Source of the DNA: Shinella fusca | GTDB taxonomy: Bacteria > Pseudomonadota > Alphaproteobacteria > Rhizobiales > Rhizobiaceae | Direction of reading: 5' to 3' | DNA: 64,000 nt | Assembly (NCBI RefSeq): GCF_014203155.1 | Contig: NZ_JACHIK010000011.1 | Coordinates: forward strand, 84,948 to 148,947 | Shown: positions 26,679-34,049 of the stretch, piece by piece | Layout: each line of letters starts with the position of its first letter | Position numbering within the stretch: the first letter of the stretch is position 1 | The notes under the pieces: model-generated | The model's database searches: none | What the model saw: only the letters and a program-made list of their open reading frames with translations | What the model was told of the DNA's origin: nothing | Position numbers and translations under genes: made by a program

Positions 26679-28286
26679 TCAGCCTCCAAAGCCGGCGGTG
26701 CGGGCCGCCAGGAAATCGAGGGAAGAGGACTGCGCCTGCGGCAGGTCGATCTCCGCGCGCGGCATGGCCGGCGCCGGACGGACGGCACGCCCGCCGGGCT
26801 GCGCGGAAACGTGGAACTCGCGGATGGTGCGGCCGAGCTCGAGGATGACGGTATGAAGGTCCCCGCCGAGCGTGCCGACGCGGCCGGCATCCGCGGCATC
26901 GCTCTCCAGCAACCGCCCGGTCCGGCCGATCTCGGCCGTCACGCCGTCCAGCCCCTCGGCATCGGCGGCGCTGTCGCGCGCAATGCCGGTGATGGCCTCG
27001 TCGATGCCCTCGACCTGGCGCACGATGTTGCCGATCGCGTCCTGCGTGCGGTGGACATGCTCCACGCCGGCCTCGACCTGACCCTTGGTGCTGGTGACGA
27101 GCTGCTTGATCTCGCGGGCCGCATCGGCCGAACGCTGGGCGAGCGCACGCACTTCCTGCGCGACGACCGCAAAGCCGCGGCCGCTGTCGCCGGCGCGGGC
27201 GGCCTCGATGCCGGCATTGAGCGCCAGGAGATTGGTCTGGAAGGCGATCTCGTCGATCACGCCGATGATCTGGCCGATCTTTTCCGCCGATGCCTCGATA
27301 TCGGCCATGGCCGACATCGCCTCGCCGACGATGCCGCCGCTCAAGGCCACGGATTCGCGCGTGGACGCGGCGGCGGACTGGGCCTTGCGCGTTTCGCCGA
27401 GCGTCCGGCGCACGCGTTCGACGATGGCGCCGAGGGCGTTGGCGGTCTCTATGAGGCTTGCCGACTGCTCGGCCGAGCGGGCCGAAAGCGCATGGGCACC
27501 GGAGGCGAGCGTGCCGACGAGGCCGTCGGTCTCGGCCGCGCGGTCGGCGGCGGAGGCAAGGCGCGACTGGATCTCGTCGAGCGCGCCGTTCAGCGTCTCG
27601 GCCATCTCGCGCCAGGCCTCCGGCATCTCGCCGGAAACACGCGCCGAGAAATCGAGCTGCGAGAGGCTGCGGACGGTATCGCCGAAGACGCGGTCGAGCT
27701 CGGCGCGGTCCTCGCGCCGCTGGTCGGCGAGCGCGCGGGCATGGGTGTGGCGCAATTCGTTGAAGCGCAGGGAGACGCCGATCTCGGCATCGACCATGGC
27801 GGTGCGCAGGAAGGCGGAGACGAGGTCCGTCAGCTCCTTGCGGCGGGCCTTGCCGGCGCCGGGCAGGATGGATTTCGGCCAGTATTCCTCGATGAGGCCG
27901 GCGACGACCGTCTCGACGACGACCGAATGGCCGGCGATGCGCCAGCGCGGGTCGAGACCCATCTGGCTTTCGCTATCGGAAAGGACCTTCACCCGCTCGG
28001 CATAGAGCCCGTCGAACCGCGCGTCGGTCAGCACGCTCCAATGGGAGCTCTGGAGGTCGTGCAGGCGGTCGATCTGGCGCTCGCTCTGGAAATGGCGGGC
28101 GGCATCGGGAAAGGTCTGGAAACGCTGGAAGAGATCGCGAAGCGCCGTTTCGACATGCCGTTCGAGCGTCTGGCGGTGGCGGCGCAGGAGCTCGCCCTGG
28201 CTGCCTTCCACCCCGGCAAAGCGCAAACGGTCGCGCAGGCTGGCTGCCTGTCCCGTTCGAGCCTGTTCTGCCGGCATATCCTGCAC
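26679..28286 (-). CDS. icpA: Soluble globin-coupled chemoreceptor IcpA
   Basis: Cytoplasmic methyl-accepting transducer heading the che operon. About 535 residues from GTG 28286, which has GGGAG at seven bases; ATG 28277 is another choice. There is no membrane helix. The N-terminal 170 residues look like a protoglobin/HemAT sensor domain ([36 protein letters not shown]) with a candidate proximal haem His in LQSSHWSVL near residue 82. The MCP signalling tip [20 protein letters not shown] lies at about 345-405. Known rhizobial equivalents (IcpA/McpY) affect general chemotaxis; oxygen or redox sensing is inferred. Confidence 0.92.
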   Translation of the reverse strand: MQDMPAEQARTGQAASLRDRLRFAGVEGSQGELLRRHRQTLERHVETALRDLFQRFQTFPDAARHFQSERQIDRLHDLQSSHWSVLTDARFDGLYAERVKVLSDSESQMGLDPRWRIAGHSVVVETVVAGLIEEYWPKSILPGAGKARRKELTDLVSAFLRTAMVDAEIGVSLRFNELRHTHARALADQRREDRAELDRVFGDTVRSLSQLDFSARVSGEMPEAWREMAETLNGALDEIQSRLASAADRAAETDGLVGTLASGAHALSARSAEQSASLIETANALGAIVERVRRTLGETRKAQSAAASTRESVALSGGIVGEAMSAMADIEASAEKIGQIIGVIDEIAFQTNLLALNAGIEAARAGDSGRGFAVVAQEVRALAQRSADAAREIKQLVTSTKGQVEAGVEHVHRTQDAIGNIVRQVEGIDEAITGIARDSAADAEGLDGVTAEIGRTGRLLESDAADAGRVGTLGGDLHTVILELGRTIREFHVSAQPGGRAVRPAPAMPRAEIDLPQAQSSSLDFLAARTAGFGG

Positions 28287-28665
28287 CAATCTGCTCCCAA
28301 ACCAATGATGCCCGGCTGCCCGATGGGGCAACCGACGGAATTCTCGCATGGAGGAGAGTGGCCGGTCCGGCCGTACTCACGAGGCGGCGCGCTGCCCGAC
28401 GATCCATGATCAAATTCGGTGAAACTCGAATACCGGCTCGGTTCCGGTACGGCGGTTCGGCGTCATGCCTGGGTGAGAAATGGCGAATTTCCCATTCCGA
28501 CGTGTAGAGCAATGTTTATGGTTAATTCCTTGCCTGAAGGTTAATAGTTCACGGCCTGCTTATGGCATTGCTAAAATTAGCGCGACCTGACGTTGCGTAA
28601 GCCACGCGCAAGCCCGCGCGCGTAGGAAAGGCCAGGAACTGACGATGTTGTCAGGAGGACAGGCA
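28287..28665. other. che operon promoter region
   Basis: 379 bases between icpA and a small plus-strand gene. It holds two TTAA half-sites at 28518-28544 (one a full TTAACCAT on the che strand) and a 12-base palindrome GCTAAAATTAGC at about 28570. No other gene is visible. Confidence 0.55.
28514..28544 (-). promoter_or_regulatory. CtrA-type half-sites upstream of the che operon
   Basis: On the che strand the sequence TTAACC (28544-28539) is followed 15 bases after the TTAA by TTAACCATAAAC (28525-28514). The TTAACCAT word is the half-site found in rhizobial CtrA targets; the spacing is not the classic seven. The same 12-mer TTAACCATAAAC recurs at 33808-33819. About 230 bases upstream of icpA. 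Confidence 0.5.
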
Positions 28666-28779
28666 ATGATTGTTCTGGGACTAGGCGCCACCCTGCTTGC
28701 AAGCGCGACGCTGGCCGCCATCTATCTTCTTCTCGACATCGAGGCGGGGCGCACGCCGCAGCGCATGCGGGTTTTCTGA
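28666..28779 (+). CDS. 37-residue membrane peptide
   Basis: ATG 28666 to TGA 28779, preceded by an AGGAGG site seven to eight bases upstream. The product begins MIVLGLGATLLASATLAAIY, a single hydrophobic helix (about residues 2-23), followed by a charged tail LDIEAGRTPQRMRVF. It lies just upstream of another small membrane protein on the same strand. The family is unknown to me; its form matches small inner-membrane peptides of stress or envelope systems. It is below usual gene-calling length limits. Confidence 0.6.
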   Translation: MIVLGLGATLLASATLAAIYLLLDIEAGRTPQRMRVF

Positions 28780-28869
28780 AAGCCCCGCGCGTTTCATCGC
28801 CTCTTGCTTTCCCCGCTACGGCTGCCACATTCACAATCGGCAGAATTGGACTGTCAAAGGGAGCATAAC

Positions 28870-29124
28870 ATGGGCATCGAAAGCATTCTGGTCTTCCTCA
28901 TCGTCGGCGCCATCGCGGGCTGGCTCGCCGGCCTCATCGTCTCGGGCTTCGGCTTCGGCCTCGTCGGCAACATCGTCGTCGGCATCGTCGGCGCCTTCAT
29001 CGCCGGCTACCTCTTCCCGGCGCTCGGCGTCAGCCTCGGCAGCGGCATCGTCGCCGCCATCATCCATGCCACCATCGGCGCGGTGATCCTGCTCGTGCTC
29101 ATCAAGGTCATCAAGCGCGCCTGA
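28870..29124 (+). CDS. GlsB/YeaQ/YmgE-type small membrane protein
   Basis: 84 residues, almost wholly hydrophobic, starting MGIESILVFLIVGAIAGWLA with a GGGAG site seven bases before the ATG. Three membrane helices (about 3-22, 28-47, 56-77) and glycine-rich pairs match the 'transglycosylase-associated' GlsB/YeaQ/YmgE family, generally stress-related and of unclear biochemistry. A plus-strand neighbour of the 37-residue peptide, 90 bases apart, perhaps co-transcribed. Confidence 0.9.
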   Translation: MGIESILVFLIVGAIAGWLAGLIVSGFGFGLVGNIVVGIVGAFIAGYLFPALGVSLGSGIVAAIIHATIGAVILLVLIKVIKRA

Positions 29125-29140
29125 CGAAAAGGCGGAAAAC

Positions 29141-29174
29141 AAAAGGGCCGCGGCGCCTGCCCCGCAGCCCTTTT
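29141..29174. terminator. Bidirectional terminator between convergent genes
   Basis: AAAAGGGC and GCCCTTTT arms with an inner GCGG/CCGC stem form a hairpin ending in TTTT on the plus strand and TTTTGTTTTCC on the minus strand. It serves the GlsB-type gene and the 29181 gene. Confidence 0.8.
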
Positions 29175-29180
29175 CGCATC

Positions 29181-29456
29181 CTACCAGTCGAGGCCGCGCA
29201 TTGCGCGGTCGCGCGAGAGCGGCAGGCGCGTGCTGCGCGAGGTGATGCCGTTCTGCGTGCAGGTATAGACGGTGCGCGGCATCCAGTCGGAATCCGTGGG
29301 TTCCCGCTGTTCCAGCGAAGCCTCGCATTTCGGCTTGTCGCGATGCTCGTATTCCTCGGTCGGCACGACGCCCGGCAGGTCCTTGAAGACCTGCGCGCCT
29401 GCGCCGGAAGCGGCGAGCAGAGCGGCCATGAGAACGAGGGCCATGCGTGTTTTCAT
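29181..29456 (-). CDS. Small exported protein of unknown function
   Basis: 91 residues with a signal peptide (MKTRMALVLMAALLAASGAGA-Q) and a hydrophilic mature part of about 70 residues with two cysteines (KCEAS, VYTCTQNG) that could form a disulphide in the periplasm. No family is recognised. It converges on the GlsB-type gene and is divergent from the ribonuclease D-like gene. Confidence 0.75.
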   Translation of the reverse strand: MKTRMALVLMAALLAASGAGAQVFKDLPGVVPTEEYEHRDKPKCEASLEQREPTDSDWMPRTVYTCTQNGITSRSTRLPLSRDRAMRGLDW

Positions 29457-29565
29457 CGGTTTTCCCGGCGGGAGCCGGCCTTTCGCCTGTCATAAAGAGA
29501 TACCGCCGGCCGGAAACTTGCGCTATAGGCCTGCGGACGATCCGACAGTTTAGATGGGGTTTTCC

Positions 29566-30192
29566 ATGGCAAGTGCAATCCGGTATCACGAAGGCGACAT
29601 TTCGGCAGCCGATGCGGCCCGCTACACCGGCGCCATCGCCATCGACACCGAGACGCTCGGCCTCATCCCCCGCCGCGACCGGCTCTGCGTCGTGCAGCTC
29701 TCGCCGGGCGACGGCACCGCCGACGTCATCCGCATCGCCGCCGGCCAGAAGGATGCGCCCAACCTCGTCGCCATGCTGACCGATCCGGCGCGCCAGAAGA
29801 TCTTCCATTACGGCCGCTTCGACATCGCGGTCCTGTTCCACACGTTCGGCGTCACCACCACGCCGGTCTTCTGCACCAAGATCGCCTCGCGCCTGACGCG
29901 TACCTATACCGACCGGCACGGCCTCAAGGACAATCTCAAGGAAATGCTCGAGGTCGACATCTCCAAGCAGCAGCAGTCCTCCGACTGGGCGGCCGAGACG
30001 CTCTCGCCCGCGCAGCTCGAATATGCCGCCTCGGACGTGCTCCATCTCCATGCCCTGCGCGACAAGCTGACCGCCCGTCTCATCCGCGACGGCCGGCTGG
30101 AGCATGCCGACGCCTGCTTCGCCTTCCTTCCGACCCGCGCGAAACTCGACCTCCTCGGCTGGGAAGAGACCGACATCTTCGCGCATAGCTGA
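29566..30192 (+). CDS. Ribonuclease D-like 3'-5' exonuclease
   Basis: 208 residues containing a DnaQ/DEDDy exonuclease domain: Exo I IAIDTETLGLIP (Asp-x-Glu), Exo II HYGRFDIAVLF, and Exo III SPAQLEYAASDVLHLHAL (Tyr-x3-Asp). It lacks the HRDC domains of full-length RNase D (about 370 residues), so it is the short form common in alphaproteobacteria, probably trimming 3' ends of structured RNA. Start ATG 29566, with GGGGT upstream, is preferred over an in-frame GTG/ATG four codons earlier. Confidence 0.92.
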   Translation: MASAIRYHEGDISAADAARYTGAIAIDTETLGLIPRRDRLCVVQLSPGDGTADVIRIAAGQKDAPNLVAMLTDPARQKIFHYGRFDIAVLFHTFGVTTTPVFCTKIASRLTRTYTDRHGLKDNLKEMLEVDISKQQQSSDWAAETLSPAQLEYAASDVLHLHALRDKLTARLIRDGRLEHADACFAFLPTRAKLDLLGWEETDIFAHS

Positions 30193-30226
30193 GCCGCGCA
30201 CGCCCCGAAATCCAGCGGGGGCAGGC

Positions 30227-30241
30227 TTAACGCCTGGTTAA
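30227..30241. promoter_or_regulatory. Perfect CtrA box upstream of the 30279 gene
   Basis: TTAA-CGCCTGG-TTAA: an exact TTAA-N7-TTAA match, read as TTAACC on the minus strand. It ends 37 bases before the ATG of the 30279 gene, close to where a CtrA-controlled promoter would place it. Confidence 0.65.
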
Positions 30242-30278
30242 TGCCCTCGCTCTATCCTCCGGGAGACTGGAGGTTGCC

Positions 30279-31532
30279 ATGTTGACACCGCTGCAAAGCG
30301 CGCAGTCCACTGCCGCCGTCTCGGCGATGCAGTCGATCGTCGAGACGCTCGAGGAGCGCCGCCGCGAGGACGCGGAGAAGGCGAGCGGGCGCAAGGACGA
30401 CGACGTCCTCAAACAACAGCAGGCGCATCTGCGCGCGGACAGTGCCGCGCAGCAGGCCAATGCGCGCATCAACGAACACTTCTTCGGCAGCAACGCCCGC
30501 GGCGCCGACACGGTCGCCAAGCTGGTCTCGCGCTTCAGCGATCTGCTCGGCGTTTCGCAGCAGGACGGCGAGACGAACCGGCAGTTCGCCCAGCGCCTTC
30601 TCGACCAGCTCACCCTCGTCGACGCCATCAGGCTGCCCGCGCAGGGCAGCGAGCTCAAGGTCACGGTCGCCTCGCTCGGCACGACGATGACCGCCGTCAA
30701 GGAGGCGATGAGCGGCCCGTCGGACGATGCCGCCGCCAACCTCGTCGCGCGCCTTGCCCTTGCCGCGGGCGTGACGCAGGGCGAGGACGAGAGCGACGCC
30801 GACTTCGGCCAGCGCCTTTCCAACCTCCTGACGCGCCAGCGCAGCCAGTTGCCGGCGGATATCGACGCGCTGGAGGAAAAGAGCGGCCTTGCCGACCTCG
30901 GCCTCAAGGCGAGGGACCTCGTCGCCGCGATCGCCAATCCCTACGGCGAGGAAGCCCAGCGCGTGAAGGACGCGCTTGCCGACAAGGCGAAGGAGGAAAA
31001 GGCGCTGACGCCGGAGATGCGCAAGGTGATCGCGCGCCTCGAGGACACGGCGAAACCCAAATCCATCGAGGACCTGAAGCTCGAGCGCACGCAGCGCGAC
31101 CCGACCCGCGTGGAGGATGCCGAGACCCGCAAGGAGCGCGAGGCGACGATCCAGGCGCTGGAAGCGGGCGAGAAGCTGGAGGACGTGCAGGACCTTCAGG
31201 AAGCCGTCGGCACGGCCCATGAAAAGGCGGTGAAGGCCGAGGCGAAAGGCGAATCCGACGGAAAGACCGCCGACGCACTCGACACGATCCAGTTGCTCGC
31301 CTCCGGCGCGGAGGCGGCCCAGCGCACCGGGAAGACCCCGGAAAAGACGAGCGAGAGCACGCTCGGGCACGTCGATGCCCCGGCGGAAACGACCGGCGAG
31401 GCGGTCCGCAATCTCGATGCGGCCAGCAGCGCGGAACAGGCCGAGCGGGAAGACGCCAAGAAGGAGATCTTCGCGCTGCGCGTCGACGACAACGGCATCT
31501 ACGACCTCATCACGCGTCAGCTCGCCGGCTGA
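30279..31532 (+). CDS. Large acidic/alanine-rich protein of unknown function
   Basis: 417 residues, no signal peptide or membrane helix. The N-terminal 60 residues (MLTPLQSAQSTAAVSAMQSI, then a charged coil) precede a domain with two similar halves: SKRFSDLLGVSQQDGETNRQ-like and LALAAGVTQGEDESDADFGQ, suggesting an internal duplication at about 82-125 and 155-200. A long charged coiled-coil region (about 220-340) and the C-terminal FALRVDDNGIYDLITRQLAG follow. Ribosome site GGAGG before ATG. A perfect CtrA box sits just upstream. I recognise no family; a motility or cell-cycle role is only inferred from that box and the neighbourhood. Confidence 0.85.
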   Translation: MLTPLQSAQSTAAVSAMQSIVETLEERRREDAEKASGRKDDDVLKQQQAHLRADSAAQQANARINEHFFGSNARGADTVAKLVSRFSDLLGVSQQDGETNRQFAQRLLDQLTLVDAIRLPAQGSELKVTVASLGTTMTAVKEAMSGPSDDAAANLVARLALAAGVTQGEDESDADFGQRLSNLLTRQRSQLPADIDALEEKSGLADLGLKARDLVAAIANPYGEEAQRVKDALADKAKEEKALTPEMRKVIARLEDTAKPKSIEDLKLERTQRDPTRVEDAETRKEREATIQALEAGEKLEDVQDLQEAVGTAHEKAVKAEAKGESDGKTADALDTIQLLASGAEAAQRTGKTPEKTSESTLGHVDAPAETTGEAVRNLDAASSAEQAEREDAKKEIFALRVDDNGIYDLITRQLAG

Positions 31533-31870
31533 GCCTTCGGGCCCTTGCGCACGATGCCGAGCCGCGCGATCACTTCCGGCGGGATCACGTAGCGGCGGAT
31601 CGCATCCTGCTGGCTGCGCAGGCCGCACATCTCGCGCTGGATGAAGAAGGCCCAGACCTTGTCGGCCGCGTCGTCGAGGAGATTTTCGCGCTCCTCCTGC
31701 GGACAGCCGGCGGCAAGACGTTCGGCAAGCAGGGCGAGCGCCTTTTCCACCTTCAGCCCGTGCCGGCCGAGCGCATCGGCCCGCTCCGACATCAGCTCGT
31801 ATTCGAGGATATTGAGGCCCGTGTCCTTCGTGAAGGCGGGGGCGAGCGCCTGCGGCGGGCGAACCGTCAT
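31517..31870 (-). CDS. Small helical protein of unknown function
   Basis: 117 residues, soluble and predicted helical, with EYELMSERADALGRHGLKVEK, LLDDAADKVWAFFIQREMCG and DAIRRYVIPPEVIARLGI. The last motif is basic and could contact nucleic acid or protein partners. Its 3' end overlaps the convergent 30279 gene by 16 bases. No family is assigned with confidence. Confidence 0.75.
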   Translation of the reverse strand: MTVRPPQALAPAFTKDTGLNILEYELMSERADALGRHGLKVEKALALLAERLAAGCPQEERENLLDDAADKVWAFFIQREMCGLRSQQDAIRRYVIPPEVIARLGIVRKGPKAQPAS

Positions 31871-31950
31871 CTGCTTTCTCCGGTCATGGAGCCAAGATGG
31901 CGCGGGCCGGTGTTCCGCACAAGGGCGGGACCAATTCCGCGCCCGGCAAA

Positions 31951-31976
31951 AAGCCCGCCCCTTTCGGGACGGGCTT
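31951..31976 (-). terminator. Terminator of the KGG-protein gene
   Basis: On the minus strand GCCCGTCCC-GAAA-GGGGCGGGC, a near-perfect stem with a GAAA loop, followed by TTTTT, 20 bases past the 31996 stop. A good intrinsic terminator. Confidence 0.85.
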
Positions 31977-31995
31977 CGAGTTCGGCGGATTGGTG

Positions 31996-32181
31996 TCAGT
32001 GCTTGCCGCCCTTGTGGCCCGCTTCGGACGCCCGTTCGCGGTCCTCGGCGAAGTTGCCCTTGCCGCCGCGATTCGTGTCGTTGTCCTTGTTGCCCGAAGC
32101 CTGGCGCGTGTTGTCGCCGTTCTTGTGGCTCTGCTGGCCCGCCTTGACGTGCTGTTCGTGGGTTCCACCCTGATTGGGCAT
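31996..32181 (-). CDS. KGG-motif stress protein
   Basis: 61 residues, highly hydrophilic (MPNQGGTHEQHVKAGQQSHK start, ending EAGHKGGKH). The Gly-Lys-Gly-Gly repeats (GGKGNFAEDRERASEAGHKGG) are those of the GsiB/KGG stress-induced family, disordered hydrophilin-like proteins. ATG 32181 is chosen for its AGGAG site at seven bases; an ATG ten codons upstream gives an atypical N terminus. Single-gene unit with its own terminator. Confidence 0.85.
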   Translation of the reverse strand: MPNQGGTHEQHVKAGQQSHKNGDNTRQASGNKDNDTNRGGKGNFAEDRERASEAGHKGGKH

Positions 32182-32284
32182 ATCGTTTCTCCTGTTTTTT
32201 GCGCAGGGCATTCAGTCGCCCTGCGCAGGGTCAACGGAGATGGCAGGGGGGCGTTCCTCCTGAAACATAACGTGATCGGAACGC

Positions 32285-33667
32285 TCAGACGGCGCGGGCG
32301 CGCACCTCCTCGAAGCTCCAGTCGACAAGCAGCCGGCCGTCGCGCCAGACGGGCTGCAGGAAATTGGCGCGGCCGGCGAGCTGGTCGGCGCGCACGGCCT
32401 CAAGGCCGATATAGCTTTCCACCACTGCCTGGCGGCCGGCCTTGGAGGCCTTGAGGTTCATCGTCGCCGGGCGCTTGAAGACGTCGTGCCAGGCGCCGGC
32501 CGTATCCTGGCGCGCATTGGCCTTCATGGCGAAGGAATAGGTGTCGCGGTTGACGCGCTGGAGAAGCCCCGCGCCCATGCCGAAAGCGATGTTCTCCGCC
32601 GAGAAGCCGAAGGCCTCCAGCCGGCCGAGGATGAGGCCGATATCGGCCGGCGAGATGCCGTCGCCCTGAATGACGCGCACGCTGTCGTCCAGCACCTTGT
32701 AGCCCTTGGCGTTGAGATGCGTGCCGAAGGCATAGGCGAGCTGGCGCACGACCTGTACCGGTGTTTCCACCGGATCGCCGCTGTCTGGCCTGACGACGAG
32801 CGTGCCGCCGGCCGCCTGCACCCGGTCCTTGAGCTGCTTGCCCCAGATTTCCGAGACGGCGTTGCTGATGTCGTAGCTGTCCGACACCACCGCGTAGAGG
32901 CCCTTGCCGCCGAACCTGTCGATCATGTTGGCGTAGGCTTCCGCCTCGCGCTCCTGGCCCCAGGAGGTCATGGTCGAGTGCTCGGAGGCGGGGATGGAAA
33001 AGCCCGCCATCTCGGCACCGTAGTAGCGGCGGGCATAGAGCACGCCCGTCACCGTGTCCGTGCCCATGAAGTTGACGAGATGCGCCGCACCGCCGATGCC
33101 GGCCTGCTCGAGGCTGGTCGTGCCGCGGGAACCGAAGTCGTGGAGGCGGAACGGCAGGACGGCGGCCGGATCGTCGCAGGTCTTTTCCAGGATCGGCTGG
33201 ATGATCTGCTTCACTTTCCGCGAATTGGAGGCGACGGTGCTCGGATACCAGATCGCGCGCAGCAACGCCGTCTCGATATAGGAGGTCAGCCAGAAGCAGG
33301 CGGGATCGGTGTTGACGACCTGCACGACGGGCACGCCGCGGCGCACCAGCGTTCCCTCCGGCAGCGCCTCGATGAGGAGCGGCAGGAAGCCGCCGTGCTT
33401 TTTAACGATATGCGTCCAGCCTTCGCGGTTGAACGGCAGGCCGTGTGCCGTGACGATGGCCTCGGCCTCGTCGATATCCGCCAGCGTCACCGGCTTCGAC
33501 AGATATTCCTTCAGGAACACCTGGAGGCCGAAGAACACCACTTCCGCATGATCGGAATGGCCGCGCGCCTCGACATAGGAGGAGATGGCACACGTTTCCG
33601 GCGGATATTGCAGGTAGTGGCTGAACTTGTAGCTGTCTGTATTGAGGATGAGGTTCGTCAGGTTCAT
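32285..33667 (-). CDS. nadV: Nicotinamide phosphoribosyltransferase
   Basis: Makes nicotinamide mononucleotide from nicotinamide and PRPP for NAD salvage. 460 residues from ATG 33667 (MNLTNLILNTDSYKFSHYLQ). NAMPT-family motifs: WYPSTVASNSR, RLHDFGSRGTTS, FSIPASEHSTMTSWGQE with the catalytic histidine, VVSDSYDI and VVRPDSGDP. These and the length fit NAMPT/NadV rather than the shorter bacterial nicotinate enzyme PncB. No NadM/NadR partner lies beside it. A CtrA-type box lies about 130 bases upstream. Confidence 0.93.
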   Translation of the reverse strand: MNLTNLILNTDSYKFSHYLQYPPETCAISSYVEARGHSDHAEVVFFGLQVFLKEYLSKPVTLADIDEAEAIVTAHGLPFNREGWTHIVKKHGGFLPLLIEALPEGTLVRRGVPVVQVVNTDPACFWLTSYIETALLRAIWYPSTVASNSRKVKQIIQPILEKTCDDPAAVLPFRLHDFGSRGTTSLEQAGIGGAAHLVNFMGTDTVTGVLYARRYYGAEMAGFSIPASEHSTMTSWGQEREAEAYANMIDRFGGKGLYAVVSDSYDISNAVSEIWGKQLKDRVQAAGGTLVVRPDSGDPVETPVQVVRQLAYAFGTHLNAKGYKVLDDSVRVIQGDGISPADIGLILGRLEAFGFSAENIAFGMGAGLLQRVNRDTYSFAMKANARQDTAGAWHDVFKRPATMNLKASKAGRQAVVESYIGLEAVRADQLAGRANFLQPVWRDGRLLVDWSFEEVRARAV

Positions 33668-34049
33668 CGCTAGGTCTCCGCCGCAGCCGCGGCCGGAGAC
33701 CCGCGGCCGAGAGTGCCGGCAAGATTTACGCGAGGTGAGCATAAGGGGCAAGGCCCGTCCGCCGGCAAATCGGCGGGCCGTTCGCGCGAGCCCCCGTTAG
33801 CATTTCGTTAACCATAAACTGGCATTTGTGAACGCAAGACGCCGCCCGGGAGCCTCATGGTCTCCCGTCCGGCATGGGTCGCGGTCCAGTGTTCGCCGGT
33901 CTTTCCGCCGCCGCCCGCAAGATCGCCCGGTAGGCCGGGCCGAAAGCTCATGACCTCGCAGCGTCGCGCATGATGCGCCATCCGACAGACGATGGAACAT
34001 TGGCAGGCCTTGCGACACGGGCATCGGCCGGGACGAACAGGAGGCAGTC
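33668..34049. other. Divergent non-coding region between nadV and the 34050 gene
   Basis: 382 bases with no convincing gene. It must hold promoters in both directions and contains the CtrA-type box at 33797-33815. No other repeat or RNA gene is visible to me. Confidence 0.55.
33797..33819 (+). promoter_or_regulatory. CtrA-type box between nadV and the 34050 gene
   Basis: TTAG-CATTTCG-TTAACCATAAAC: one mismatch to TTAA-N7-TTAA and a full TTAACCAT half-site. The last 12 bases are identical to those in the che operon upstream region (28514-28525, reverse). It lies 230 bases before the 34050 ATG and 130 before nadV. Confidence 0.6.

Noticed and set aside
28570..28581. GCTAAAATTAGC palindrome as an Irr (ICE) or Fur box
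   Set aside because: It lacks the TTTAGAA-N3-TTCTAAA pattern and is not near iron genes; short AT-rich palindromes arise by chance in intergenic DNA.
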